Below, in pieces: positions 41,857 to 50,824 of a DNA stretch of 64,000 nt. A program made the translations under genes and the position numbers. Each line of letters begins with the position of its first letter. Within the stretch, counting starts at the first letter, position 1. The notes under the pieces were generated by a model. That model worked only from the letters and a program-made list of their open reading frames with translations. It did no database searches and was not told the DNA's origin. Source of the DNA: an uncultured Bacteroidota bacterium (GTDB lineage: Bacteria; Bacteroidota; Bacteroidia; Bacteroidales; F082); contig CAJVXP010000004.1 of NCBI GenBank assembly GCA_913009685.1, positions 1 to 64,000 on the forward strand, written 5' to 3'.

Positions 41857-43248
41857 TTATTCATCATCTCCCTGTTTTTCGCGCCACTGCCTGCTGAACG
41901 ATTTATCGGCAAATTTGGGAAGCTCACGCCGTGGTCCCCACACTTTTTCCACAAACATGCCGGCACCGAAATTTTTCATTTTACCGCCGGTTATATCTAA
42001 CACTTTTCTGGACATCAATACTTTGGTGGAGACTTTTATACTGGCTTTGTCGAAATAAGTATAATACCCGTTTTTCACGGTATCATCGCGGTTTACCAAC
42101 AACAACTGGTGAATGGGAATTTTTACGGGACAGACTTCGGTACATTTGCCACAAAGCGAAGAGGCAAAACTCAAATGATTATAGATTTTTAAATCTTTCA
42201 TATAAGGTGTAATGACTGCTCCGATAGGACCACTGTAAGTGGTATCGTAAGTGTGTCCGCCAATGTTTTTATATACAGGGCAGCCGTTGAGGCAGGCGCC
42301 ACACCGGATACACGACAACGCCTGACGTTGCCGCTCTTTGGCCAGCAGGTTTGTTCGTCCGTTATCTAACAGAATCACATACATTTGCTCCGGACCATCT
42401 TTTTCGTTTCCTTTTTTCGGCCCGGTGATAATGGAATTGTAAACAGTCATGTTCTGGCCGGTTCCGTGGCTGGCAAGCAACGGCCAGTAAAGACTCAGGT
42501 CTTCGAGACGGGGAATCAGCTTTTCGATGCCGGCAATGGCAATATGGATTTTTGGGAAAGACATGGAAAGCATGGCATTTCCTTCATTTTCGGTGAGGGC
42601 AATGCCGCCTATATCGGCAATAAGGAAATTGGCGCCACTGACGCCCATGTCGGCATGGATAAACTTCTCGCGTAACAGTTTCCGTGTAAAATGCGTCAGC
42701 TCCTCCGGCGAAAGATATTCATCTGTATTAAACTTTTTATGATACAATCCGGCAATGTCTTCTTTTGACATGTGCATGGCTGGTGTAACAATATGATAAG
42801 GTTTTTGCCCGGCCTGCTGCACGATAAACTCACCGAGGTCGGTTTCCACCGATTCGATATTGGCCTGTTTTAAAAACGCGTTCAGCTCAATCTCTTCGGT
42901 AGTCATCGATTTGGATTTCACCACCTTTTTGACATGGTTTTTACGGGCAATATGTAAAACAGCATTTACCGCTTCCAGTTCATCGGCAGCCCAAATCACC
43001 TTTCCACCATTTTTAGTAAAATTATCTTCAAACTCAACGAGGAATTTTTCCAGCTCGTTAATCACTTTATACTTAATGTAACCAGCCCGGTCTCGTGCCA
43101 AATCAAGGTTTGAATAAATAGCTTTCCCTTTGGCAACAGCTGCATCGTAACGTGAGATATTGAATTTTATCTTTTCGCGATGCACTTTGTCAAAAGCAAT
43201 TTTTTCTGCCTTTTTAAGAAATATTTTTTTTTCCGCTGAACTTTTCAC
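41857..43248 (-). CDS. lutB: LutB-type iron-sulfur lactate utilisation protein
   Basis: A 463-residue LUD-domain protein with a C-terminal ferredoxin-like region. Residues 60-290 form the LUD fold (ANIESVETDLGEFIVQQAGQKPYH, then GVSGANFLIADIGGIALTENEGN). Two cysteine clusters follow, CIRCGACLNGCPVY and CGKCTEVCPVKI, for two 4Fe-4S centres. LutB normally works with LutA and LutC in L-lactate oxidation, but neither is next to it. The start is GTG at 43248 with a GAGGAG Shine-Dalgarno-like run about 6 bases upstream, which is unusual for this phylum. rpiB is 12 bases upstream, so the two are one unit. Confidence 0.9.
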   Translation of the reverse strand: MKSSAEKKIFLKKAEKIAFDKVHREKIKFNISRYDAAVAKGKAIYSNLDLARDRAGYIKYKVINELEKFLVEFEDNFTKNGGKVIWAADELEAVNAVLHIARKNHVKKVVKSKSMTTEEIELNAFLKQANIESVETDLGEFIVQQAGQKPYHIVTPAMHMSKEDIAGLYHKKFNTDEYLSPEELTHFTRKLLREKFIHADMGVSGANFLIADIGGIALTENEGNAMLSMSFPKIHIAIAGIEKLIPRLEDLSLYWPLLASHGTGQNMTVYNSIITGPKKGNEKDGPEQMYVILLDNGRTNLLAKERQRQALSCIRCGACLNGCPVYKNIGGHTYDTTYSGPIGAVITPYMKDLKIYNHLSFASSLCGKCTEVCPVKIPIHQLLLVNRDDTVKNGYYTYFDKASIKVSTKVLMSRKVLDITGGKMKNFGAGMFVEKVWGPRRELPKFADKSFSRQWREKQGDDE

Positions 43249-43260
43249 GGTCTGCTCCTC

Positions 43261-43713
43261 TTATTTAATAATCTGCCCTATTTTTTTCACCCGTCGTTCG
43301 TGTCTTCCACCTTCAAACTCCGTACTTAAAAATGTTTCCACCATTTTCCAGGCTTCGTCAAAAGTAACAAACCGTCCTGGAAGAGAAAGAATATTGGCAT
43401 CGTTGTGCATACGAATCAGCCGGGCTTGTTCTACATTCCAACACAAACCGGCCCGTACACTGGGATATTTATTCGCCGTCATCTGGGCGCCGTTTCCGCT
43501 GCCACACATAATAATACCTCTTTCAAACTCGCCTTCATTCACGGCATGAGCCAGGGGATGGATAAAATCCGGATAATCAACACTTTCACCAGAATAAGTA
43601 CCAAAATCATTTACTTTATAACCCGCATCGCTGAGCTTTTGCGAAATAAAATCCTTCATCCAATAACCACCGTGATCAGATGCCAATGCCAAAGTTTGCT
43701 GTTTTTCACTCAT
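43261..43713 (-). CDS. rpiB: Ribose 5-phosphate isomerase B
   Basis: A 150-residue RpiB that interconverts ribose 5-phosphate and ribulose 5-phosphate. The substrate-binding ASDHGG (11-16), the catalytic Cys C70 in CGSGNG, and HNDANILSLPGRF followed by EGGRHERRV are all clear. It is the leading gene of the rpiB-lutB unit. The promoter boxes are at 43734-43751. Confidence 0.95.
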   Translation of the reverse strand: MSEKQQTLALASDHGGYWMKDFISQKLSDAGYKVNDFGTYSGESVDYPDFIHPLAHAVNEGEFERGIIMCGSGNGAQMTANKYPSVRAGLCWNVEQARLIRMHNDANILSLPGRFVTFDEAWKMVETFLSTEFEGGRHERRVKKIGQIIK

Positions 43714-44245
43714 TGTTCATAACATTTTCATGACAAAATTACGCAAATTTATCAGCCATACTAAAAGAGTTGATTACGAACATATTTAAATTTTTATAAA
43801 AAGCATCTTTATTCAATCAAAACACTCATTTTCACTATTTTAAAATTTACTAAACATCGTTGTTAATATCTGCGTAATTTTGTTGAATAAAAAATGAAAA
43901 ATCGCAGGTTATGAACATCGAAAAAGTGACTGAAGAAAGGTTACACTCTAAACCGTATTTTTATGAAAATATATTACGGGGTTATGCACATTTATTGTGG
44001 TAAAGTGTAATAAAATTTATGAAATTTGCAAAATATTAACAGTTTGTTTATAACCGGCATTAAATGTTGATTAGAAATATATTAATAAGTTATTAGTTGT
44101 AAATTAGATGTTCATAAAAGACAGTTTTTGATAAAACCTAATTTTTGAACGGTTTTTATTCACCAAAGCTAACAGGCATATAATAAATAATAAGATTTTA
44201 ACTTTAAATTTTTTTAATAAAGAGTAAATCGTTAATAAGAATATC
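43714..44245. other. AT-rich 0.5 kb gap upstream of nadA (origin candidate)
   Basis: About 530 bases, visibly AT-rich (roughly three quarters A+T by eye) with no credible gene. It contains TTATGCACA at 43982-43990, which fits the DnaA-box form TTATNCACA, and TTATGAACA or its complement three times (43714-43722, 43909-43917, 44109-44117), one base off that form. TGTTTATAA (44045-44053) is another partial match. Otherwise it is unstructured to the eye. Confidence 0.4.
43734..43751 (-). promoter_or_regulatory. Two overlapping -7-type boxes of rpiB
   Basis: The minus strand has TAATTTTG (43734-43741) and TAAATTTG (43744-43751), both matching TAnnTTTG, 21-38 bases before the rpiB ATG. Confidence 0.45.
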
Positions 44246-45181
44246 ATGGACTACAAAAAAGAAATATTACGGCTGAAAAAAGAAAAAAATGCGCTGATTC
44301 TGGCACATTATTACCAAATAGGTGAAATTCAGGATATTGCGGATTATGTAGGCGACAGTCTCGGGTTGGCACAAAAAGCTGCCGATGCTGATGTGGATAT
44401 TATTGTTTTTGCCGGTGTGCATTTTATGGCTGAGGTAGCCAAAATTATCAACCCCGACACAAAAGTTCTGTTGCCCGATATGGAAGCCGGCTGTTCACTG
44501 GCCGACTCGTGCCCATACGATGATTTTGCCGCCTTTAAAGCCCGGTATCCTGACCATATTGTCATTTCTTATATAAATACTACAGCTGCTATTAAAACGC
44601 TGTCGGATGTGATTTGTACCTCCGGCAATGCTGTGAAGCTTGTGGAATCATTTCCCAAAGATCAGAAAATTATTTTTGCCCCCGACCGTAACCTTGGCGG
44701 CTATGTGAACCGCATTACCGGCCGTAACATGGTGCTTTGGGATGGTAGTTGTGAAGTTCATGATATTCTGACCGTTGAGTCTGTCTTTAAATTAAAAGAA
44801 GAACATCCCGATGCTAAAATTGTGGCGCATCCCGAATGTAAACAGCAGATTTTGGAAATGGCTGACTTTGTAGGTTCCACAACAGGGTTATTGAAATTTA
44901 CCAAAAACGACACTTCCAAAAAATTTATTGTAGCTACGGAAACCGGTATTTTACATCAAATGTATCTTCAGTCGCCCGAAAAAGAATTTCTTGTTGTACC
45001 TTCGGACGAAACATGTTCGTGTAATGATTGTCCTTATATGAAGCTTAATTCTATGGAAAAGCTATATTTGGCTTTAAAAAATGAAGCACCTGTCATAACG
45101 CTGGATAAACAGATTATGGAACAGGCGCGTAAACCGATAGAACGCATGTTAGAAATATCCAAAAAACTAAAAATCATATAA
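44246..45181 (+). CDS. nadA: Quinolinate synthase NadA
   Basis: A 311-residue iron-sulfur enzyme that condenses iminoaspartate with dihydroxyacetone phosphate in NAD synthesis. Three repeated domains are seen: VGDSLGLAQ and [11 protein letters not shown] (C83, C89), [11 protein letters not shown] and GSCEVHD (C169), and the C-terminal CSCNDCPYM (C257, C259, C262). The 4Fe-4S ligands are expected to be C83, C169 and one of the last three. nadB and nadC are not in the window. It starts just after the AT-rich gap. Confidence 0.96.
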   Translation: MDYKKEILRLKKEKNALILAHYYQIGEIQDIADYVGDSLGLAQKAADADVDIIVFAGVHFMAEVAKIINPDTKVLLPDMEAGCSLADSCPYDDFAAFKARYPDHIVISYINTTAAIKTLSDVICTSGNAVKLVESFPKDQKIIFAPDRNLGGYVNRITGRNMVLWDGSCEVHDILTVESVFKLKEEHPDAKIVAHPECKQQILEMADFVGSTTGLLKFTKNDTSKKFIVATETGILHQMYLQSPEKEFLVVPSDETCSCNDCPYMKLNSMEKLYLALKNEAPVITLDKQIMEQARKPIERMLEISKKLKII

Positions 45182-45183
45182 TT

Positions 45184-45717
45184 ATGAAAAGATTTTACCT
45201 GTTATTATTCGGCTTATCTTTTTTAATGCTTATCTCTTCCTGCTCAAAAACCATCTATTTCAGTCAGGATATGCGTAATAATCTGAACAAAAATTTTCTA
45301 AGTTTGGATAAGATTCAGTTTTATAACTCCAGAAAAATTATCCTCCGACGTAATCTAAGTTATGCCGATACCAAAGTGGCCCGTGGAGAAATTAAACTCA
45401 TAAAAGGCCAATATGTTGAAAAAATTATTATTCCGAAAAATACACCGGGTGTGACCGTTAGCGAAGGTGGTAATTCTATCAGCGTGGCTTTTGAAAATGG
45501 CGCCTATCGCTTTTTGAAATTTGTGCTTAACGATGAAAATCAATACCAGATTTCGGCTGATAAATGGAGTAACGATTATGGAAAAGTAAAATATGATACA
45601 CTTGTCTATTATATTGAACCCAAGAGTAGCAGGGCTGTGTTGAAAGTGATAAAAAACGACAGGTATAATTTACAGAAAAAAACCAGGCGGGTAAAGGGAA
45701 AAATTATAAGTCACTGA
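45184..45717 (+). CDS. Uncharacterised lipoprotein
   Basis: A 177-residue protein with lipobox ISSC (lipidated Cys near residue 20). The mature part is beta-rich with a basic C-terminus (KNDRYNLQKKTRRVKGK). I do not recognise a family. It lies 2 bases after nadA and is likely co-transcribed with it, though a functional link is not evident. Confidence 0.75.
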   Translation: MKRFYLLLFGLSFLMLISSCSKTIYFSQDMRNNLNKNFLSLDKIQFYNSRKIILRRNLSYADTKVARGEIKLIKGQYVEKIIIPKNTPGVTVSEGGNSISVAFENGAYRFLKFVLNDENQYQISADKWSNDYGKVKYDTLVYYIEPKSSRAVLKVIKNDRYNLQKKTRRVKGKIISH

Positions 45718-45931
45718 TGAAAAAGACATCACGAATTTTATTTCTCTAAAATGGGTTCCGGCCCAACGGAAAGCTGAAAGAGCCGGAAAACTATAACCCG
45801 GAGCACAAAAACGGCGACTGACAGAAAATGGATAAGGATAGTAACCTCATCACAGTATTACTTTGACATAAAGTTTTATAATGCTCCGGAAGATTTACTA
45901 AATAATTGTTTTAAAATTGCGTTTACTTTTT

Positions 45932-48265
45932 ATGAAAAGACTTTTTCTCCTTACTTTTTTAAATTTTTTGTTTTTTTCGCCGGTATTACAGGCACAAACC
46001 GGTATTGGTCAGTGGCGTACTCATCTGCCTTACGGCGAAGTGATTGATGTGGCGGTTACCCCCGGATTGATCTATGCCGCCACACCTTACACTCTGTTTA
46101 CTTACCGGCTTAAAGATGATAAAATTTCTATTTTCGACAAGGTGAAAGGTTTAAATGATTTGGGAATCAATAAAATAGATTACGACAAAAAATCCGGACA
46201 GCTTTTAGTGGCTTACAGCGATGCTAACATCGATTTGATTGACAACAAAGGAAACGTGATGAACATACCCGATATTTTCAACAAGTACATGCTCGGGATA
46301 AAAACCATCAACAACATTTTTTTCAAAGCTAATTTTGCCTATCTCTCGTGTAGTTTCGGCATTGTGGTGCTCGACATGAAAAAACATGAAATTAAGGATA
46401 CTTACTATATTGGTCCCGATGGCAGCGCGCTGAACGTGCTTGACATGACGGCCAGCGACACGGCGTTGTTTGCCGCAACCGCCAAAGGAATTTATTACAG
46501 TAACCTGAACGCCACAAACCCGGCCGATTATCAGCAATGGCATTTGGAAACCCGGCTACCCGTTCCGCAGCAAAAGTACAATCTTATCACCGCTTTCGAC
46601 GGTAAAATTTATGCTAATTATACTTCCGGTAAATGGGATGGCGATACGCTTTACGTTTTTGACGGAAACAAATGGAACTACTATCTTCCTTCAAACCATA
46701 GCCATCATTTTCAGCTAAATGCCGATGGTGATGCTCTGTTACTTGTAAACCGTTATTGGGTTGAAGCTTACGATAAATCCGGGAAACAGGTGTTTTATGT
46801 CAACAAAGTCAATAACGAAGGTATTGAACCTCTTGCTGCCCGTGGCGATGTGAAAAATGATGTATGGATAGGAACGAATAACAAAGGTTTGTTAAAGTCG
46901 CAGAATCAGAACAACAACGAAGAGCTGATTCAACCTAACGGACCGGGAAATTTTCATGTTTTTGCTCTTGATTCCCGTGGCGGAGAGGTGTGGGTGGTTC
47001 CGGGTGGTTACCATGCCGACTGGAGCAAAGCTTATAATCATGACGGTGTTTTTTCTTTTCACGACGGACAATGGAAAACTTTCGACAACAGCAATACACC
47101 AGCTTTCGACAGTATCAGCGACCCGGTTTGTGTGAAAGTTGATCCTGCCAATCCGCAAACAGCATATGTGGGTACTTTTCAGGATGGCATTTTGAAGTTT
47201 GAAAATCAGAAACTGACAACGATTTATTCGCGTAACAACAGCAGCCTGCAGCCATGGAACAAAAACCCGGACTTAGTTCTGGTGAGCGGCCTCAGTTTTG
47301 ACGATAACCACAATTTGTGGGTGGCCAATTCAGGCGCCACACGGTTGCTGTCTGTATTGAAAAATGATGGAAGCTGGCAATCGTTCAATCTCGGCGCCAG
47401 CCTTAGTGGTATTGATGTGGGTAGCCTGATGGTGGACAAAAACAACGACATCTGGATAAAAAAGAGAAACAACGGGATGGTGATTGTTTATAACTACAAC
47501 GGTACGGTGAGTAACCCGTCCGATGACCATGTAAAGGTGCTTAACGCTGCGCGTGGCAACGGAAACATTCATGGTAGCGCTGTCTATTCGTTTGCCACCG
47601 ATAATGACGGACAGGTCTGGGTTGGAACCGACAAAGGCATTAATGTGTTTTATTCGCCGGAAAATATTTTTGAGCCGGGTGCCGATTTTGATGCTCAGCA
47701 AATTCTGGTGCCCCGCAACGATGGCTCGGGTCTGGCGGATATTTTGCTCGTTACCGAAACGGTTACCGCCATTACCGTGGATGGTGGCAACCGGAAATGG
47801 GTAGGAACGCGAAGAGCCGGTGTTTTTCTTTTCTCACCCGATGGACTGAAAGAAATTCACCATTTTACCACCGGAAACAGTCCGCTGCTTTCCAATAACA
47901 TTACAGGAATTTCCATTGACAAAGACGGAGAGGTTTTTATCGGAACGGATAAGGGACTGATTTCTTATCGCGGGATCGCCACACCCGGAAATAAAAAGTA
48001 TTCAAATGTTTTTGCTTATCCCAATCCGGTGCGTGAAAATTATACCGGATTCATTGCCATCAAAGGTCTTGTTACAGATGCTTCCGTAAAAATTACCGAC
48101 AGCTATGGTAACCTTGTTTATGAAACCAAAGCCGAAGGCGGACAGGCCGTGTGGAATGGTTATTCATTTAATAACAAGCATGTTACCACCGGTGTTTATC
48201 TTGTTTTTGTTACCAACAGCGACGGTACGGAAAGCATGGTTACCAAAATTCTGGTTATTCACTAA
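45932..48265 (+). CDS. porZ: PorZ-type T9SS beta-propeller component
   Basis: A 777-residue protein starting at the ATG at 45932; the in-frame TTG at 45917 is not needed. The signal peptide ends near LQAQ (residue 22). Two seven-bladed propellers of the two-component-regulator type follow (for example QWRTHLPYGEVIDVAVTPGLIYAATPYTLFTY; VAYSDANIDLID; VWIGTNNKGLL; VWVGTDKGINVF; WVGTRRAGVF). The last 80 residues are a T9SS C-terminal domain (NVFAYPNPVRENYTG to VTKILVIH). The N-terminal pattern and overall length match PorZ, the surface T9SS component that presents A-LPS to the sortase PorU. It sits directly upstream of recO. Confidence 0.85.
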   Translation: MKRLFLLTFLNFLFFSPVLQAQTGIGQWRTHLPYGEVIDVAVTPGLIYAATPYTLFTYRLKDDKISIFDKVKGLNDLGINKIDYDKKSGQLLVAYSDANIDLIDNKGNVMNIPDIFNKYMLGIKTINNIFFKANFAYLSCSFGIVVLDMKKHEIKDTYYIGPDGSALNVLDMTASDTALFAATAKGIYYSNLNATNPADYQQWHLETRLPVPQQKYNLITAFDGKIYANYTSGKWDGDTLYVFDGNKWNYYLPSNHSHHFQLNADGDALLLVNRYWVEAYDKSGKQVFYVNKVNNEGIEPLAARGDVKNDVWIGTNNKGLLKSQNQNNNEELIQPNGPGNFHVFALDSRGGEVWVVPGGYHADWSKAYNHDGVFSFHDGQWKTFDNSNTPAFDSISDPVCVKVDPANPQTAYVGTFQDGILKFENQKLTTIYSRNNSSLQPWNKNPDLVLVSGLSFDDNHNLWVANSGATRLLSVLKNDGSWQSFNLGASLSGIDVGSLMVDKNNDIWIKKRNNGMVIVYNYNGTVSNPSDDHVKVLNAARGNGNIHGSAVYSFATDNDGQVWVGTDKGINVFYSPENIFEPGADFDAQQILVPRNDGSGLADILLVTETVTAITVDGGNRKWVGTRRAGVFLFSPDGLKEIHHFTTGNSPLLSNNITGISIDKDGEVFIGTDKGLISYRGIATPGNKKYSNVFAYPNPVRENYTGFIAIKGLVTDASVKITDSYGNLVYETKAEGGQAVWNGYSFNNKHVTTGVYLVFVTNSDGTESMVTKILVIH

Positions 48266-48281
48266 CGGGTTCCCGCGGCTT

Positions 48282-49043
48282 ATGATTTTACAAACAAAAG
48301 GTATTGTTTTTCAGTATTTTAAATATGGCGACACATCACTTGTGGTGAAGATTTTTACCGAAGAACTCGGTTTGCAATCGTACATCGTAAAAGGCATACG
48401 CAGTAAAAAAGCCAAACTGAAACCTGCGCTTTTTGAGCCGTTGACTTTGCTTGATTTGGAAGTTTACCACAAGCCGGGCCAAAACCTGCAACACATTAAA
48501 GAAGCGCGGGTGGACTATCCATGGCACCACATTCCGTTCTCAATCGAAAAGCAGAGCATTTTACTGTTTCTCGATGAAATACTTTACAAGTGTGTTCGTG
48601 AAGAGATTTCCAACAAAGAGCTGTTTCAGTGGATTTATCACAGCCTGGTTTGGTTTGACCTCGAAGAGCAATATTTTTTAAATTTTCATCTTTTTTTTCT
48701 GTTGCAACTCAGCCGGTTTTTGGGCTTTTATCCTAAAATGGATACAACTTCAGACGAAATACCCGGGGTGTTTGATTTGCAGGATGCCGGTTTTTCAGCG
48801 CACCGGCCATTTCATCCTTATTTTACTGAGGGGGTGGCGGCACAAAAGCTTTTCGTATTAATGCAAACCTCCACCGAAAGTTTAAAAACATTACATATTT
48901 CAACAAAAGAAAGACGGTTGGTGCTGGACACGCTGCTGACGTTCTATCAACTTCATCTCCCGGAGCTTGGTAAAATAAAATCGTTGAATGTTTTACGTAT
49001 GATGATGGGAAACAGCCATCCGGGGAAACCGGCTAATAGCTGA
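48282..49043 (+). CDS. recO: DNA repair protein RecO
   Basis: A 253-residue RecFOR-pathway mediator that helps RecA load onto gapped DNA. The N-terminal OB fold begins MILQTKGIVFQYFKYGDTSLVVKIFTEELGL, followed by the helical region containing IREARVDYPW-like and LFQWIYHSLVWFD segments. The usual Cys zinc ligands are lacking, as in many family members. The start is the ATG at 48282, 16 bases after the porZ stop; longer frames overlap porZ and are rejected. Confidence 0.9.
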   Translation: MILQTKGIVFQYFKYGDTSLVVKIFTEELGLQSYIVKGIRSKKAKLKPALFEPLTLLDLEVYHKPGQNLQHIKEARVDYPWHHIPFSIEKQSILLFLDEILYKCVREEISNKELFQWIYHSLVWFDLEEQYFLNFHLFFLLQLSRFLGFYPKMDTTSDEIPGVFDLQDAGFSAHRPFHPYFTEGVAAQKLFVLMQTSTESLKTLHISTKERRLVLDTLLTFYQLHLPELGKIKSLNVLRMMMGNSHPGKPANS

Positions 49044-49068
49044 AGTTCAATGAAGTCAGGATGTCTCT

Positions 49069-49115
49069 AGTAGATTCTCAGCTTAACTTCAAAGAACTTT
49101 GTTGGAAGTCCCCTT
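49069..49115. repeat. Shared 3'-end element, copy 1 (21-base motif plus GGGGACTTC)
   Basis: The 21-base motif AGTAGATTCTCAGCTTAAC followed by TT occupies 49069-49089. It lies 26 bases after the recO stop and reaches into the end of lipB. A near-identical motif is at 55366-55386. The word AAGGGGACTTC (minus strand, 49105-49115) follows on the same side. Confidence 0.55.
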
Positions 49116-49799
49116 AATAAATTTGGCTTCAAAAATTATTTCAAATTCTTTTATCACATGGTTTTTAACGGTTTTCATGTCTATTTCCCGGTTTAGCTCT
49201 TTTTGTATAGAAGTAACACCTTTGTCGCGAAATCCGCACGGGTTGATATGGTTAAAATAATCCAAATCGGTATTCACATTGAGTGCAAAACCATGCATGC
49301 TTACTTTATTGTGAATCCGCATGCCGATGGCGGCAATTTTTCGCTCTTTTCCTTTTATTCCGGCATCGAGCCAGGCACCCGTTGCCCTTTCGATACGTTC
49401 ACATCTCAAATCGAAATGTTTAATGGCACGGATAAGCACTGTTTCGATGTCGAAAATAAACTCTTTGATGGAACTGTTGAAGTTATCAACATCTAAAACC
49501 GGATAACCTACCAGCTGCCCGGGGCCATGGAAAGTGATGTCGCCACCGCGATCAATTTGATAAAAAGAAATACCATTTTCTTCAAGCCACTTTTCATCTG
49601 CCAACAGGTTTTCTCTGTTACCGCTTTTACCCAAAGTATAAACGGGTGCATGTTCACAAAAGAGCAGATAATTATCTGTGGTCAGGCCCTTTTTCTTGTC
49701 TTCAAGGATTTTATCAAAAAGCTGTTTTTGGTATTCCCAGGCTTCGGCAAAATCAATAAATCCTAAATCTATCAGTTTGATGGTAGTGTTTTTTCCCAT
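49089..49799 (-). CDS. lipB: Octanoyl-[ACP]:protein N-octanoyltransferase LipB
   Basis: A 236-residue enzyme that transfers octanoyl groups to lipoyl domains. The RGGDITFHGPGQLVGYP block (84-100), the lysine K154 in RKIAAIG and the catalytic Cys C188 in NPCGF are all present. Length is normal. The last codons share sequence with the repeat element 49069-49115. It is followed in the same unit, upstream, by lipA (8-base gap). Confidence 0.96.
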   Translation of the reverse strand: MGKNTTIKLIDLGFIDFAEAWEYQKQLFDKILEDKKKGLTTDNYLLFCEHAPVYTLGKSGNRENLLADEKWLEENGISFYQIDRGGDITFHGPGQLVGYPVLDVDNFNSSIKEFIFDIETVLIRAIKHFDLRCERIERATGAWLDAGIKGKERKIAAIGMRIHNKVSMHGFALNVNTDLDYFNHINPCGFRDKGVTSIQKELNREIDMKTVKNHVIKEFEIIFEAKFIKGTSNKVL

Positions 49800-49807
49800 A
49801 TTTATTT

Positions 49808-50674
49808 CTAATTTATTTTTGGTACGTGTTTTTCGGCATGATACGAAGACCTTACCAAAGGGCTGCTTTCCACAAACCGGAATCCCTTTTTTAGACCGAT
49901 GCGTTCATATTCTTTAAATTGTTCGGGTGACACATATTCTTTTACGGGAAGATGTTTTTTTGTCGGTTGCAGATACTGACCTATTGTCAGTACAGAAACA
50001 CCGGCTTCCAGAAGGTCGTCCATAAGTTCGTAAACCTCTTCGGGTTTTTCGCCTATGCCTGCCATAATCCCCGATTTGGTTACTGTTCCCGAACCGGCAA
50101 TATATTTCAGCACTTTCAGGCTGCGGTCGTATTGGGCGCGGCTACGTGTCTGTGGTGTGATTCGGCGAACGGTTTCCAGATTGTGCGAAATAACTTCCGG
50201 ACCGGCGTCAATTATCTGCCGGATAAGTTCTTCACGGCCATCAAAGTCGGGAATGAGTGTTTCGATAGTGGTCTGAGGGCTTATTATTTTAATTTTACGA
50301 ATGGTCATAGCCCAAATGTATGCTCCGCCATCATCTAAATCGTCCCTGTCCACCGAAGTGAGTACCGCGTGTTTCAGCTTCATCAACCGGATGGATTCCG
50401 CTACACGTTGAGGTTCCAGCAAATCCACAGGCAACGGTTTTCCGGTACTGACGTTGCAAAATTTACAGGAGCGGGTGCAGATGTCTCCCAAAATCATTAA
50501 TGTAGCCGTTCCTCTGCCCCAGCATTCATGCATGTTCGGACAATGTCCGCTGGTACAAATGGTGTGGAGTTTGTGTTCGGTTACTATGTTCTTCACAGAG
50601 ATATATTCTTTTCCCGAAGGGACTTTTATTTTCAGCCAGTCCGGTTTTCGGAGTATCGTGTCTGTTTGCTTCAT
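49808..50674 (-). CDS. lipA: Lipoyl synthase LipA
   Basis: A 288-residue radical SAM enzyme that inserts two sulfurs into the octanoyl chain. The auxiliary 4Fe-4S cluster ligands are C40, C45 and C51 (CTSGHCPNMHEC), the radical SAM ligands are C66, C70 and C73 (CTRSCKFC), and the C-terminal RSSYHAEK carries the serine that ligates the auxiliary cluster. It lies upstream of lipB in one operon, giving a full lipoate assembly pair. Confidence 0.97.
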   Translation of the reverse strand: MKQTDTILRKPDWLKIKVPSGKEYISVKNIVTEHKLHTICTSGHCPNMHECWGRGTATLMILGDICTRSCKFCNVSTGKPLPVDLLEPQRVAESIRLMKLKHAVLTSVDRDDLDDGGAYIWAMTIRKIKIISPQTTIETLIPDFDGREELIRQIIDAGPEVISHNLETVRRITPQTRSRAQYDRSLKVLKYIAGSGTVTKSGIMAGIGEKPEEVYELMDDLLEAGVSVLTIGQYLQPTKKHLPVKEYVSPEQFKEYERIGLKKGFRFVESSPLVRSSYHAEKHVPKIN

Positions 50675-50692
50675 TTAAATATTTTAAAGCTG

Positions 50693-50700
50693 CAAAATTA
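50693..50700 (-). promoter_or_regulatory. -7 box TAATTTTG of lipA-lipB
   Basis: The minus strand reads TAATTTTG 19 bases before the lipA ATG at 50674. Confidence 0.5.
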
Positions 50701-50781
50701 AACAAATTGATTATGTAAAACCTTGTTTAGACCGGACTCAAATATTATTTACACAGACTGAAAGCATGCCTTTAAATTTTC

Positions 50782-50789
50782 TACCTTTG
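50782..50789 (+). promoter_or_regulatory. -7 box TACCTTTG of mrdA-rodA
   Basis: TACCTTTG matches TAnnTTTG. Transcription would begin near 50796, 29 bases before the mrdA ATG. Confidence 0.5.
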
Positions 50790-50799
50790 TTGTTGGGAT

Positions 50800-50821
50800 T
50801 TCTCAATTATTTCTCAATTAT
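50800..50821. repeat. 11-bp direct repeat in the mrdA leader
   Basis: TTCTCAATTAT occurs twice in tandem (50800-50810 and 50811-50821) directly before the mrdA start codon at 50825. Confidence 0.7.
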
Positions 50822-50824
50822 TTC

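Noticed and set aside
45757-45789. A TTCCGGC/GCCGGAA hairpin after the lipoprotein gene as terminator
   Set aside because: The loop is 19 bases and no T-run follows, so support is too weak to list.
48105-48281. A longer N-terminal extension of recO
   Set aside because: It overlaps porZ in another frame, and the family's N-terminus begins at the ATG at 48282.
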